This document shows, one piece after another, positions 25,032-32,276 of a DNA stretch of 64,000 nt. The notes under the pieces were generated by a model. That model worked only from the letters and a program-made list of their open reading frames with translations, did not search any database and had not been told where the DNA came from. A program made the position numbers and the translations under genes. The stretch lies in the NCBI GenBank assembly GCA_913061235.1, contig CAJXTB010000012.1, positions 124,001-188,000 on the forward strand, given 5' to 3'. The stretch comes from an uncultured Pseudomonadota bacterium (GTDB taxonomy: Bacteria > Myxococcota_A > UBA796 > GCA-2862545). Within the stretch, counting starts at the first letter, position 1. Each line of letters opens with the position of its first letter.

Positions 25032-25853
25032 TCACCCTCGCAGCTTGCTCCGGGTACCCGTCGTCATCAGGTCCAGCAGTACCCGCCGCATCTCCTCGGC
25101 AAACACGCCTGCTACAAGCCCGGGTCCTTGTTCCCTCCAGGCCTCAATGGCCTGGTTGAGCTCGGTGGGTTCAGCGCCGCCGAAGCCCTCGCCCGCATGG
25201 GACTCAAAGAGTGACGTCAGCTCCTTGGCTAGCTTTGCGGTGTGCTTGCGACTGCGGTCGACGGCTGCCGCGCTCACGCTCACGGCAATGCCCTGTTCCT
25301 CGAGCTGAATGAGGGTCTGCAGGCGCTGCGGATTGCTGACGAGGAACTTGTCTTCCTTGCGCTCTACCAGCTTGAGACGAACCAGTTCCGAGAGCTTTCC
25401 ATGGGGCAGGGGGCCGATGAGCTTGCCAAGGTCAGCTTCCGACAGAAGGCTGGGCCCATCATTGCTCCAAGGCGCCACCAGGGTGTCCTGTAGGCCAAGC
25501 CACTCGCTGAGCACGAGCTCACCCGCTTCGAAGCGGGAGACCAAGTCACGGATGGCTCGAATGCGAAGGCCTCGGTCCTTGAGCTGGCCAATCAGCTCGA
25601 GTCTCTCAACATGGGCATCGACATAAAATGCCTTTCGCCCGCGAATTTCCGGCTTTTGAAGCGCTCCCTTGGACTGGTAGAAGCGGATGGTGCGGCTGGG
25701 CACGCCTGTGTGCGCTGCCAGCGTGTCGATGGAGTATTCGGGGGCAGCGATGGGCTCGACGAGCTCAGGCGCGAGACTGTCAGTGGCTAGGTCCTGGGGC
25801 TCGGTCATTGGGGGCTCCTCCACCGGTGTGGGGTGGATTGAGACGGTGTTCAT
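25032..25853 (-). CDS. MerR-family transcriptional regulator
   Basis: A 273-residue regulator with an N-terminal MerR winged helix at about 40-110 (YSIDTLAAHTGVPSRTIRFY, QSKGALQKPEIRGRKAFYV, HVERLELIGQLKDRGLRIRA). A long helical C-terminal effector region follows, with no cysteine pair of the metal-sensing kind. Its ATG overlaps the stop of the desaturase gene (ATGA), so both are on one transcript and it probably controls that operon through the palindromes near 27222-27248. The ligand may be lipid-related, by context only. Confidence 0.88.
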   Translation of the reverse strand: MNTVSIHPTPVEEPPMTEPQDLATDSLAPELVEPIAAPEYSIDTLAAHTGVPSRTIRFYQSKGALQKPEIRGRKAFYVDAHVERLELIGQLKDRGLRIRAIRDLVSRFEAGELVLSEWLGLQDTLVAPWSNDGPSLLSEADLGKLIGPLPHGKLSELVRLKLVERKEDKFLVSNPQRLQTLIQLEEQGIAVSVSAAAVDRSRKHTAKLAKELTSLFESHAGEGFGGAEPTELNQAIEAWREQGPGLVAGVFAEEMRRVLLDLMTTGTRSKLRG

Positions 25854-27091
25854 GCGGCCTCCGTGTGGTTCAGGGGCCGCTGCTGCGCGGAGTCGTTGGG
25901 GCTGACTTCGGTGGTTGTGCTTGTGGTATCGGGCCGGGCCAGCTGGGACACGCGTCCCAGTGCTTTGCGTAGGATGCTACCCCACGAACCGGTGCTGTAT
26001 CGGACCTCGTGGGCCTTGCAGATGGCTTTCACCTCTGGGGCAATCTGCCTGAGACGGCGCGGCGTGAGGCGTGGGAAGAGGTGATGTTCGATCTGCCGGT
26101 CCAGGCCGCCGCACAGAACCGACAGTACCCACGGGACCTCGTAGTTCTGCGTGCTCTGAGCCTGCATGGCGTACCAGGCGCCTTTTCCGCTGGCTCGGGT
26201 GCCGGGCTCGTAGGTGTCGACATCCTCACCCACATGGCCTGGGTAGATGGACGCGGCGGTGTACACATCGCGCAGAGTACCGGCCAGGAAGTTGCCCGCG
26301 ACAACCTTCCACCAGAAGGGACCGGCGAGGGCTGGGAAGAACACATATTCTTTCAGGGAGTAGGGGATGTACTTTCGGAAGGCTGCTTTGTAGGCGGTCT
26401 TCTTTGACTCCCAGGAGAGATCTGGCACAAAGTCGAGGTCGTCGACGCCGCGCTCACCGGGCTGGCCATTGCCAAAGTACACGTCGTTGAGGCCCGAGAA
26501 GTGCCAGTTCATGGTCCATGTGAAGTGGGGGAACAGGACGAACAGAGTGTAGGCGAGCTGACGGCGGTGGTGGGCTTGGTGTGGCGTGTGCTCGGTGAGG
26601 CGCACGGGCCCGAAGTGGATGTCTGGGTCTTTGCCGGCGACGTTCGTGTGCTGATGGTGCTTGAGGTTGTGTCCGGCGTGCCAGGAGGCCTCGTCAATCG
26701 GCGTGTCCCAGCTGAAGCCTTTGCGGTGGAACTGGGGAATCTCGTCGAAGCGGTCGTAGGCACCGTGCATGCAGGTGTGCCCCACTTCGGTGGTCTGAAG
26801 CTGCTTGTGGATGAAGAGGGCCACAACGCCGGCGGTGAAGCTGACGGGCTCTGGTGAGACGTGGATGAGCACGCGGCCCACGGCCTCTAGGGTGCGGCTG
26901 AAGCGCTGGAGCTTGATGATGTGCTGAACGTCGTCGTTGCCGAGTTCCGCCTCCACGCGCTTGTTCAGAGCCGCCAGCTCCTTGCCGAAGGAGCGCAGAC
27001 GAGCGGTGTCTTTGGCCGCTGGGTCAACAAGGTCGGACCAATGTGTGGGCTCCAGACGGACGACTTCTGCAGTGTTCTTTTCGGTGCTCAT
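25850..27091 (-). CDS. Fatty acid desaturase (membrane di-iron)
   Basis: A 413-residue desaturase with the three histidine boxes: HTCMH (105-109), HNLKHH (141-146) and DRQIEHHLFP near residue 325. Hydrophobic segments lie around 85-100, 185-205 and 255-285. The QIEHH box is typical of front-end-type and related acyl-lipid desaturases. The start at 27091 has GGAGTACCC before it. It is the first gene of an operon with a MerR regulator. It would introduce double bonds into membrane acyl chains, using reduced ferredoxin or a similar donor. Confidence 0.92.
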   Translation of the reverse strand: MSTEKNTAEVVRLEPTHWSDLVDPAAKDTARLRSFGKELAALNKRVEAELGNDDVQHIIKLQRFSRTLEAVGRVLIHVSPEPVSFTAGVVALFIHKQLQTTEVGHTCMHGAYDRFDEIPQFHRKGFSWDTPIDEASWHAGHNLKHHQHTNVAGKDPDIHFGPVRLTEHTPHQAHHRRQLAYTLFVLFPHFTWTMNWHFSGLNDVYFGNGQPGERGVDDLDFVPDLSWESKKTAYKAAFRKYIPYSLKEYVFFPALAGPFWWKVVAGNFLAGTLRDVYTAASIYPGHVGEDVDTYEPGTRASGKGAWYAMQAQSTQNYEVPWVLSVLCGGLDRQIEHHLFPRLTPRRLRQIAPEVKAICKAHEVRYSTGSWGSILRKALGRVSQLARPDTTSTTTEVSPNDSAQQRPLNHTEAA

Positions 27092-27221
27092 GGGTACTCC
27101 AGGCGGACGGGTGCCCTCGCGGCAGGGGGCCACGTGGATACGGTCATTGGGCCTCGGGGCTCCACCATGGGGCGCCGGGCCGGTCAGTGATGGAGCGGTT
27201 GCTCGTCCTGACAGACCCAGT

Positions 27222-27248
27222 AGTAAACGTGACAGTGTTTACTGTCAA
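27222..27248 (-). promoter_or_regulatory. Interlaced palindromes overlapping a TTGACA element upstream of the desaturase operon
   Basis: AGTAAAC (27222-27228) and GTTTACT (27237-27243) form one inverted repeat with an 8-base spacer. TGACAGT (27230-27236) and ACTGTCA (27241-27247) form a second, with a 4-base spacer. In the minus direction TTGACA sits at 27248-27243 with a weak TACTAC 17 bases on. A promoter with an embedded MerR-family operator is inferred. The rest of 27092-27367 shows nothing else. Confidence 0.5.
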
Positions 27249-27367
27249 CATCTATGTTGCAGTAACCGGTGTCACGGTTTGCACTGGCGACGTCGCGTCG
27301 ACGCCTTTGCGGGCGTTAGAGACTGTCTTCCGTGCGGTGACGTCTACGATTCCGACGGTTGCCTACG

Positions 27368-27960
27368 CTAGGCGGGGTTTGCGGGCGTGAGCGCGATGCC
27401 GGTCAGCCAGTCGAGGTCGTCTGCGATGGGCACGTCTTCCACGGTGGGGGCAATCGGCATCACGAGGTTCATCACTTCAACGGGGTCGAGTGGCTTGAAC
27501 AGCGTGGTCGTTGCACCCAGTGTCTCGGCTCGGGTGGCAATCCAGTCCTGATGCTGTCCGGTCATGCGCACAATGGCACCGTCGAATCCTGACTGACACC
27601 GGCTCTTGATGACGTCAAAGCCGCTTCCGTTTGGCATGGCCAGGTCTACAAGGACCAGGTCCTAGGAGTGTTCTGCGGTCGCGCGGAGGGCCTCCCGTCC
27701 ATCACGAGCCGTATCCACGACGATGGGGGCCGCCGTGGGAAAGCGAACCCAGCAGGCGCTCCAACGATTTGCGCACCTACGGGTTGTCGTCGGCGTTCAG
27801 CGGAAGACGACGAAGGCGCGGTCGGTTTTGGCGATGTCTCGGCAGGCGTCAGCCAAGCGTTGCGCTGCCAGGTACGTGTCGGGCTCGGCGGCCAGTTCCC
27901 GATGTGGCTGCAAACAGTCGAGCGAGCTTAAGGCTGCTCGGCAGCACCCGTGGATGCCGG
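27368..27960 (-). pseudogene. Decayed response-regulator receiver gene
   Basis: A receiver domain can be pieced together from two frames. One frame holds ADDNP, a TAG (27779-27777) and VRKSLERLLGSLSHGG. The other, joined at a CCCCC run (near 27726), holds IVVDTARDGREALRATAEHS, a TAG (27664-27662), then DLVLVDLAMPNGSGFDVIKS (phospho-acceptor Asp in LVDLAMP), MTGQHQDW and LFKPLDPVEVM (conserved Lys). Further upstream an open stretch (TYLAAQRLADACRDIAKTDR) ends at a TGA before ADDNP and may be the original N-terminal part. With at least three lesions this is a pseudogene. The only conventional open piece is 27368-27637. Confidence 0.65.
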
Positions 27961-28078
27961 TGGAGCGCGCCGCGGGGCCGTTTCCACCCGCCGGTGTCTT
28001 GCCGTCTCACTAACCGACCCCGCTCTCCCTTAGTCGCACACCTGACAGTGCGATACGCGGGCCGTCTAGGAGGTCTCC

Positions 28079-28771
28079 GTGACCGAAACCGAACCCCCAC
28101 GCAACCGTCCCCGCGCCGGATGCTGGTTCTTTGGATTACCGCTGATAGCGATTCCAACTGTGCTTAGCGGCTACGCCGCCCTGGTCTGGGCTGGCTACGT
28201 TGGCGTTCCGGCTGAAGGCGAGCGTGTGCAGATGCGTGTCCGCACCTGTGTAGAAGGCCGTGCCGTGGTGCGTGCGCGCATCGAAGATATGGGACTAGGC
28301 GACCCGGAGTACACGACAACGCCGGACGGTTTCACGGTTGTCGTCACCATGCCGGACAACGATTTTGCGAGCGACATTCCGGTCTCGCTGGCCAAGGCGG
28401 GGCAGTTTGAGATTCTGTCCAATGGCGAGGCGTTCATCACCAACGCGGACGTGGAGTCGTCTACGCTTCGCTTGGACTTTACGGGCGAGCCGTCGATTGC
28501 GATTCAGCTGAACCCAGAAGGGGCCAAGACCCTCGAAGACACCATGCGGGCGGACCCGGATGGCCTTGTTCAGCTGCAGGTGGACGGCACACCCATGGGG
28601 GAGCGCGTCAACACGCCGACCGAGACGCGTGGACACATCACCCTGCCAATTGTGGGCCCAGACCGGCCCTCTCAGGTGGCTGCGGCTGCTGAGTTCGGTC
28701 TTGTCATGAGCCGGCCGCTGCCCTGTGCAGCCACTGTAGACGTGCAGCCTATTACCGAGGTGCAACCATGA
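28079..28771 (+). CDS. Membrane-anchored protein with SecD P1-head-like domain
   Basis: A 230-residue protein; GTG start at 28079 with AGGAGG upstream. One N-terminal helix (GLPLIAIPTVLSGYAALVWA, about 19-40) is followed by a domain that resembles the P1 head subdomain of SecD: SLAKAGQFEIL, TNADVESSTLRLD, SIAIQLNPEGAKTLEDTMRA, LQVDGTPMGERVN. SecD proper would carry six membrane helices, absent here, so it is not the translocase subunit. Its stop overlaps the DsbA-like gene (ATGA). Role is unknown. Confidence 0.75.
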   Translation: MTETEPPRNRPRAGCWFFGLPLIAIPTVLSGYAALVWAGYVGVPAEGERVQMRVRTCVEGRAVVRARIEDMGLGDPEYTTTPDGFTVVVTMPDNDFASDIPVSLAKAGQFEILSNGEAFITNADVESSTLRLDFTGEPSIAIQLNPEGAKTLEDTMRADPDGLVQLQVDGTPMGERVNTPTETRGHITLPIVGPDRPSQVAAAAEFGLVMSRPLPCAATVDVQPITEVQP

Positions 28772-29322
28772 GCATTGAGTTCTTCTACGACGTTGTCTCG
28801 CCGTACACCTACTTGGCCATGACCCAGATGGCCCGCATTGCCCAAGAGGCGGAGACCGAGGTCCGCTGGCGTCCCTTCTACTTAGGCGCCGTGTTCAAAG
28901 CGACGGGCAACGCACCACCGGCACTGGTGCCCGCCCGTGGGCAGTACATGCTCAAGGATCTGTATCGCTGGGCCGGCTCATACGGAACCGACTTCAACTT
29001 TCCGTCCATCTTCCCAGCGAACAGCCTGCTCGCCATGCGTGCGCTGACCTTGCTTCCCGAGGGTGAGCGCGAGGCTCCGTCCCTAGCAATCGGCAGGGCA
29101 TACTGGGTAGACGGCCGAGACCCCTCCGACCCAGGCCTCATTGCTGAGCACGTCGGTCAGGACATTGTAGACCGTGCTCGCGAAGCCAAAGACACCTTGC
29201 GCGAGTCGACGGATGAAGCCGTCAGCCGCGGTGCCTTTGGTGCCCCAACGTTCTTTGTGAACGGCAAGATGTACTTCGGAAATGACCGCCTGCACTTCGT
29301 TGTGCGTGCTGCGAAGTCTTAG
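28768..29322 (+). CDS. DsbA-family protein, 2-hydroxychromene-2-carboxylate isomerase-like
   Basis: A 184-residue thioredoxin-fold protein of the HCCA isomerase / GST-kappa group: IEFFYDVVSPYTYLA with Ser in place of the DsbA CxxC, WRPFYLGAVFKATG, a helical insertion, and GAFGAPTFFVNGKMYFGNDR at the cis-Pro side. The family uses glutathione as cofactor to isomerise aromatic degradation intermediates. No aromatic-degradation genes lie near, so the true substrate is open. Coupled to the SecD-head-like gene by ATGA. Confidence 0.85.
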   Translation: MSIEFFYDVVSPYTYLAMTQMARIAQEAETEVRWRPFYLGAVFKATGNAPPALVPARGQYMLKDLYRWAGSYGTDFNFPSIFPANSLLAMRALTLLPEGEREAPSLAIGRAYWVDGRDPSDPGLIAEHVGQDIVDRAREAKDTLRESTDEAVSRGAFGAPTFFVNGKMYFGNDRLHFVVRAAKS

Positions 29323-29843
29323 GCGAACGCGACCTCGGCAACCGTGGTCGCTCGATGCAGCCACGTTTTTGTGCCCTCCACCGCGTCTAGCTCCAGCTCC
29401 TTTGCGGACTGGGCGTGGCGGTGCAGGAATAGGGCGCGAGTGGTGTGTGCCGTGAGAATGCTCGGGCGGATGCGTGGCGTAAACACGACTTCGTCGGTGT
29501 AGCAGACCCGGTGCTTGCCAGATGGCTGGACTCTGTGGGTGTGCTGAAACGCGCTGTATAGAAGGTTGGTGGACGAGTCTTGGTACGACGTGATGGGCGT
29601 GCTCGCGTCAATGCTCATGGGCCACGGGATAGTCAGCAGGCCGAGTGGGCCTCCGAGCCTGGCTGCGAAGCGCTGTGGAGCGTCACCGCGCATGGCGCGT
29701 GCCAGAGCGTCTGGGTCGGGTACCGTCAGCGTGAAGTACGGGGTGAACTCTCGCAGCAGAGCGGCGGGGTCGGTCTTGGCGTTCCACACCTGCTCTGGGG
29801 TTGCCATGTAGGTTGAGCGTACCGTCAACGACCACTGTGCCAT
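29319..29843 (-). CDS. SRPBCC/START-like domain protein
   Basis: A 174-residue protein whose start (MAQWSLTVRSTYMATPEQVW) and following region (NAKTDPAALLREF) look like the first strand and helix of a polyketide-cyclase/START-like fold. The family binds hydrophobic ligands in a helix-grip pocket; match is weak and partly inferred. GAGGAGG lies seven bases upstream of the ATG. Its end overlaps the end of the DsbA-like gene by four bases (tail to tail). Confidence 0.65.
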   Translation of the reverse strand: MAQWSLTVRSTYMATPEQVWNAKTDPAALLREFTPYFTLTVPDPDALARAMRGDAPQRFAARLGGPLGLLTIPWPMSIDASTPITSYQDSSTNLLYSAFQHTHRVQPSGKHRVCYTDEVVFTPRIRPSILTAHTTRALFLHRHAQSAKELELDAVEGTKTWLHRATTVAEVAFA

Positions 29844-29909
29844 CGTGCACCTCCTCTACGAACGTATCCTACGAGCCGAAACCGGGAGCCTCGGATACCG
29901 GCAACTCCT

Positions 29910-30284
29910 ATGCGCATCCTCGTCTGCTTTCTTCATGGAGTCATCGCCCTCATCATGGGCGCTGCTGTGTTGATCACAGCGGTTCAGTTTCGCGCGAATA
30001 TGGCGTGGGAACTTGGATTTTACGACGCGGTGTCCCCGTCAACGACCGCGGGACTCATCGTGGTTCCGATCATGGTCGCGCTGTCGATTGTTCAGGCGGT
30101 CTCTGCGGTTGGATGGCTGTACCGAAGACGCGGCTCGGGCTTTGCCTTGATGGGCCTGTCCATCTTCTACGGATTCATCACTCCAGCCCCGTTTCGTTGG
30201 CTGCTGTTCGCCTGCGTATTCAGTGTGGGGACAGAGCTGTGGCTGCAAGCCCGTCCGCCGGCACCGGTCGCGCCTGCGGTGTGA
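29910..30284 (+). CDS. Small four-helix membrane protein
   Basis: A 124-residue protein with four hydrophobic segments (about 5-25, 45-68, 75-92, 95-112), such as GLIVVPIMVALSIVQAVSAV. No family was recognised. The last 65 bases overlap the end of the bPH-domain gene on the other strand, and both frames look real: membrane pattern here, a conserved domain end there. Confidence 0.65.
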   Translation: MRILVCFLHGVIALIMGAAVLITAVQFRANMAWELGFYDAVSPSTTAGLIVVPIMVALSIVQAVSAVGWLYRRRGSGFALMGLSIFYGFITPAPFRWLLFACVFSVGTELWLQARPPAPVAPAV

Positions 30285-31764
30285 GCGTGTCCACCAAGTG
30301 ACGCGCCTCGGCCGTGGCCAGCAGCGGAAGGTCCACGCGTGAGCCAGCAACGCGAACCACGACCTTAGCCAGGTCCCAACGTCGTAAGATGGGCCCTTGG
30401 CGAAGGGTTATGGACTGAATCTTCTTGCGCGACACCACGTGGGTTCGGCGGTTGAGGTAGCCCGACCGCGCGATGATGAGGTGCTCGGTGACTCGCCAAC
30501 CTTGGTGACGATGGTCGAACCAGGCGAACAACACGTCGATGATGGGTGCAATCAGCAAGAAGACCCACGCCCAGCCGCCGAACCACAGCCCAATGACCGT
30601 ACCGATGATGAGTCCTTCAACGATGGCACTCAAGACCCCGCGGCGTAAGGCTCGGGGGTGGGGCGGCTGGAGCTCGGAGCCCCAGACGGTGTCGGCGTGG
30701 GGGATGACTTCGGCCAGGAGTGCGCCGATGTCATCGGTCTCGACGACGGGGATGATGGCTTCGGCAGAGGCTGTACCGCCGTCTCCCACGTGTGCGGCAG
30801 CGGTCTCCACGTGGATGGACGCGAACTGTAACAGACGCTTTGACCATGGCTGACGTACGGTCGCGAGCTGAACTTTGGACAGCTGCAGCTGGATACGACG
30901 CTTGGTCAATAGGCCTTGCGAGGCGACCAGTCTGCCGTCCGACACAGTGAGTGTGAACCTCCAGAAACGTTGAACCGCGCCCGCTATTGCCACCAAGAAC
31001 AGGCCCGAGACAAAGGCAACGACTGCCGCGGCTCCACCAACGCGGCCGATCAAGCTTGGAACGCGCTCGTATTGCTCGGGGTCGAGGAACTGAAGCGCCT
31101 CCATTCCTAGACCCACGGCAATGGCGATTCCCGCTCCGAGTCGCAGTCCGGTGGCTCCGTAGCGAAGAAGGTCACTAAGGTCTGCGCTCGACAAGACCTT
31201 CGCCTTCTCTTCGTCGTCTGTGGAGGGGCTTGAGCCTGCCCGCGCGGCGTCGAGCAGGCCCAACAACCGCTCGCCTTCCTCCTCAGAGAGTGCCGAGAGC
31301 AAGCCTTCTACTTCACGGCCCGACGCGGTCTCCACGCGCAGCTCCACCAAGCCGAGCAGCTTGTGAAGGGGGTTGCGGACCAGCTCGGTGTTTTGAATAC
31401 GGCTCGGGTCTAGCGCGCGATTCTGACGGTTCAGCAGACCCGAACGCATCTCTAGACGCCCGTGTACGACCCGATAGCGCAGCGTGAGAAAGTGTAGGAC
31501 GGTACTCCACACTGCCATGCCGAAGAACAGTGCGGCAATGAACAGGATGGCTACACTGTCTCGGCGTCCGCCAATGGCGAATGCAGCGAGCAAGGGCCAC
31601 GTGCCGCGTAGGGTTCGCCAGGTGCGAGGAGCCAAGTTCGCGACGAGCGACAGCGGATGTAGGCCCCGCCATTCGCTGTCGATGACCTCCTCTTCAGTGG
31701 GGTCGTCGTTGGCGGGTAGGACCTCTTCTGTGGGGTCGTCTTCTGCGAGTTCGTAGGAGGTCAC
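30220..31764 (-). CDS. bPH-domain membrane protein, YdbT-type
   Basis: A 514-residue protein with three bPH2-type domains alternating with membrane helix pairs: LTLRYRVVHGRLEMRSGLLN with DPSRIQNTELVRNPLHKLLG; LTVSDGRLVASQGLLTKRRI with LSKVQLATVRQPW; and WRVTEHLIIARSGYLNRRTH with VSRKKIQSITLRQGP. This is the YdbT arrangement. The GTG start overlaps the stop of the YdbS-type gene (GTGA). In other bacteria YdbS/YdbT-type pairs are envelope proteins of uncertain function. The N-terminal 25 residues are an acidic repeat (EDDPTEEVLP, NDDPTEEEVI). Confidence 0.88.
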   Translation of the reverse strand: MTSYELAEDDPTEEVLPANDDPTEEEVIDSEWRGLHPLSLVANLAPRTWRTLRGTWPLLAAFAIGGRRDSVAILFIAALFFGMAVWSTVLHFLTLRYRVVHGRLEMRSGLLNRQNRALDPSRIQNTELVRNPLHKLLGLVELRVETASGREVEGLLSALSEEEGERLLGLLDAARAGSSPSTDDEEKAKVLSSADLSDLLRYGATGLRLGAGIAIAVGLGMEALQFLDPEQYERVPSLIGRVGGAAAVVAFVSGLFLVAIAGAVQRFWRFTLTVSDGRLVASQGLLTKRRIQLQLSKVQLATVRQPWSKRLLQFASIHVETAAAHVGDGGTASAEAIIPVVETDDIGALLAEVIPHADTVWGSELQPPHPRALRRGVLSAIVEGLIIGTVIGLWFGGWAWVFLLIAPIIDVLFAWFDHRHQGWRVTEHLIIARSGYLNRRTHVVSRKKIQSITLRQGPILRRWDLAKVVVRVAGSRVDLPLLATAEARHLVDTLTPQARPVPADGLAATALSPH

Positions 31765-32276
31765 AGCCCGTCGTCCCCGCCGCCTCGCTCGACCAATGCA
31801 TCGCGCAGTGCTTCGGCGTCTTCCAGGTCCAAGCCGGGAATGGTTCCGTCAGCGCCTACTCCGGCGGCGGTAAACACATGCACGCGGGCCAGGCCGAAAG
31901 ACTGCTCTAGGATTCCTTGGTGCGTGTCTACGTGCTGAACACGGCTGTACGGAATGGAGGTTAGGCGCCGTAACAACACACCGCGCTCAATGAGGATGTC
32001 GTCTTCCCGCAGCAAATAGCGCCAGCGGTCAAAGGACAGGCTCGGCATCCACAGCGCGAGAATGAGCTGGATGAAAGCGAACAGGCTTCCGACGACAGCA
32101 CCGATCACCAACGTGCTGAAGGTGGTGACCATGATGGCGAGACCAATGGACAGCGGAACCTGGAACAGCATCCAGCGCAACGCAGCCTGTAGGTGAAACA
32201 ACCAGCGGGCGCTCGGGTCGAGTCGCTGCCACTCCTCGCTCAAAGCTCGACTCCCATGCGAATCTGACGTGCCCAT
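31761..32276 (-). CDS. bPH-domain membrane protein, YdbS-type
   Basis: A 171-residue protein: two membrane helices (about 35-55 and 60-78) followed by one bPH2 domain (RWRYLLREDDILIERGVLLR, IPYSRVQHVDTHQGILEQSF, GLARVHVFTAAG). This is the YdbS layout. The start at 32276 lies 37 bases inside the end of the kinase gene and the stop overlaps the YdbT-type start, so the three genes are translationally linked. Confidence 0.88.
   Translation of the reverse strand: MGTSDSHGSRALSEEWQRLDPSARWLFHLQAALRWMLFQVPLSIGLAIMVTTFSTLVIGAVVGSLFAFIQLILALWMPSLSFDRWRYLLREDDILIERGVLLRRLTSIPYSRVQHVDTHQGILEQSFGLARVHVFTAAGVGADGTIPGLDLEDAEALRDALVERGGGDDGL

Noticed and set aside
27631-28167. Plus-strand open frame of 178 codons across the receiver remnants
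   Set aside because: Arg/Pro/Ser-rich without motif; the minus strand carries recognisable receiver fragments.
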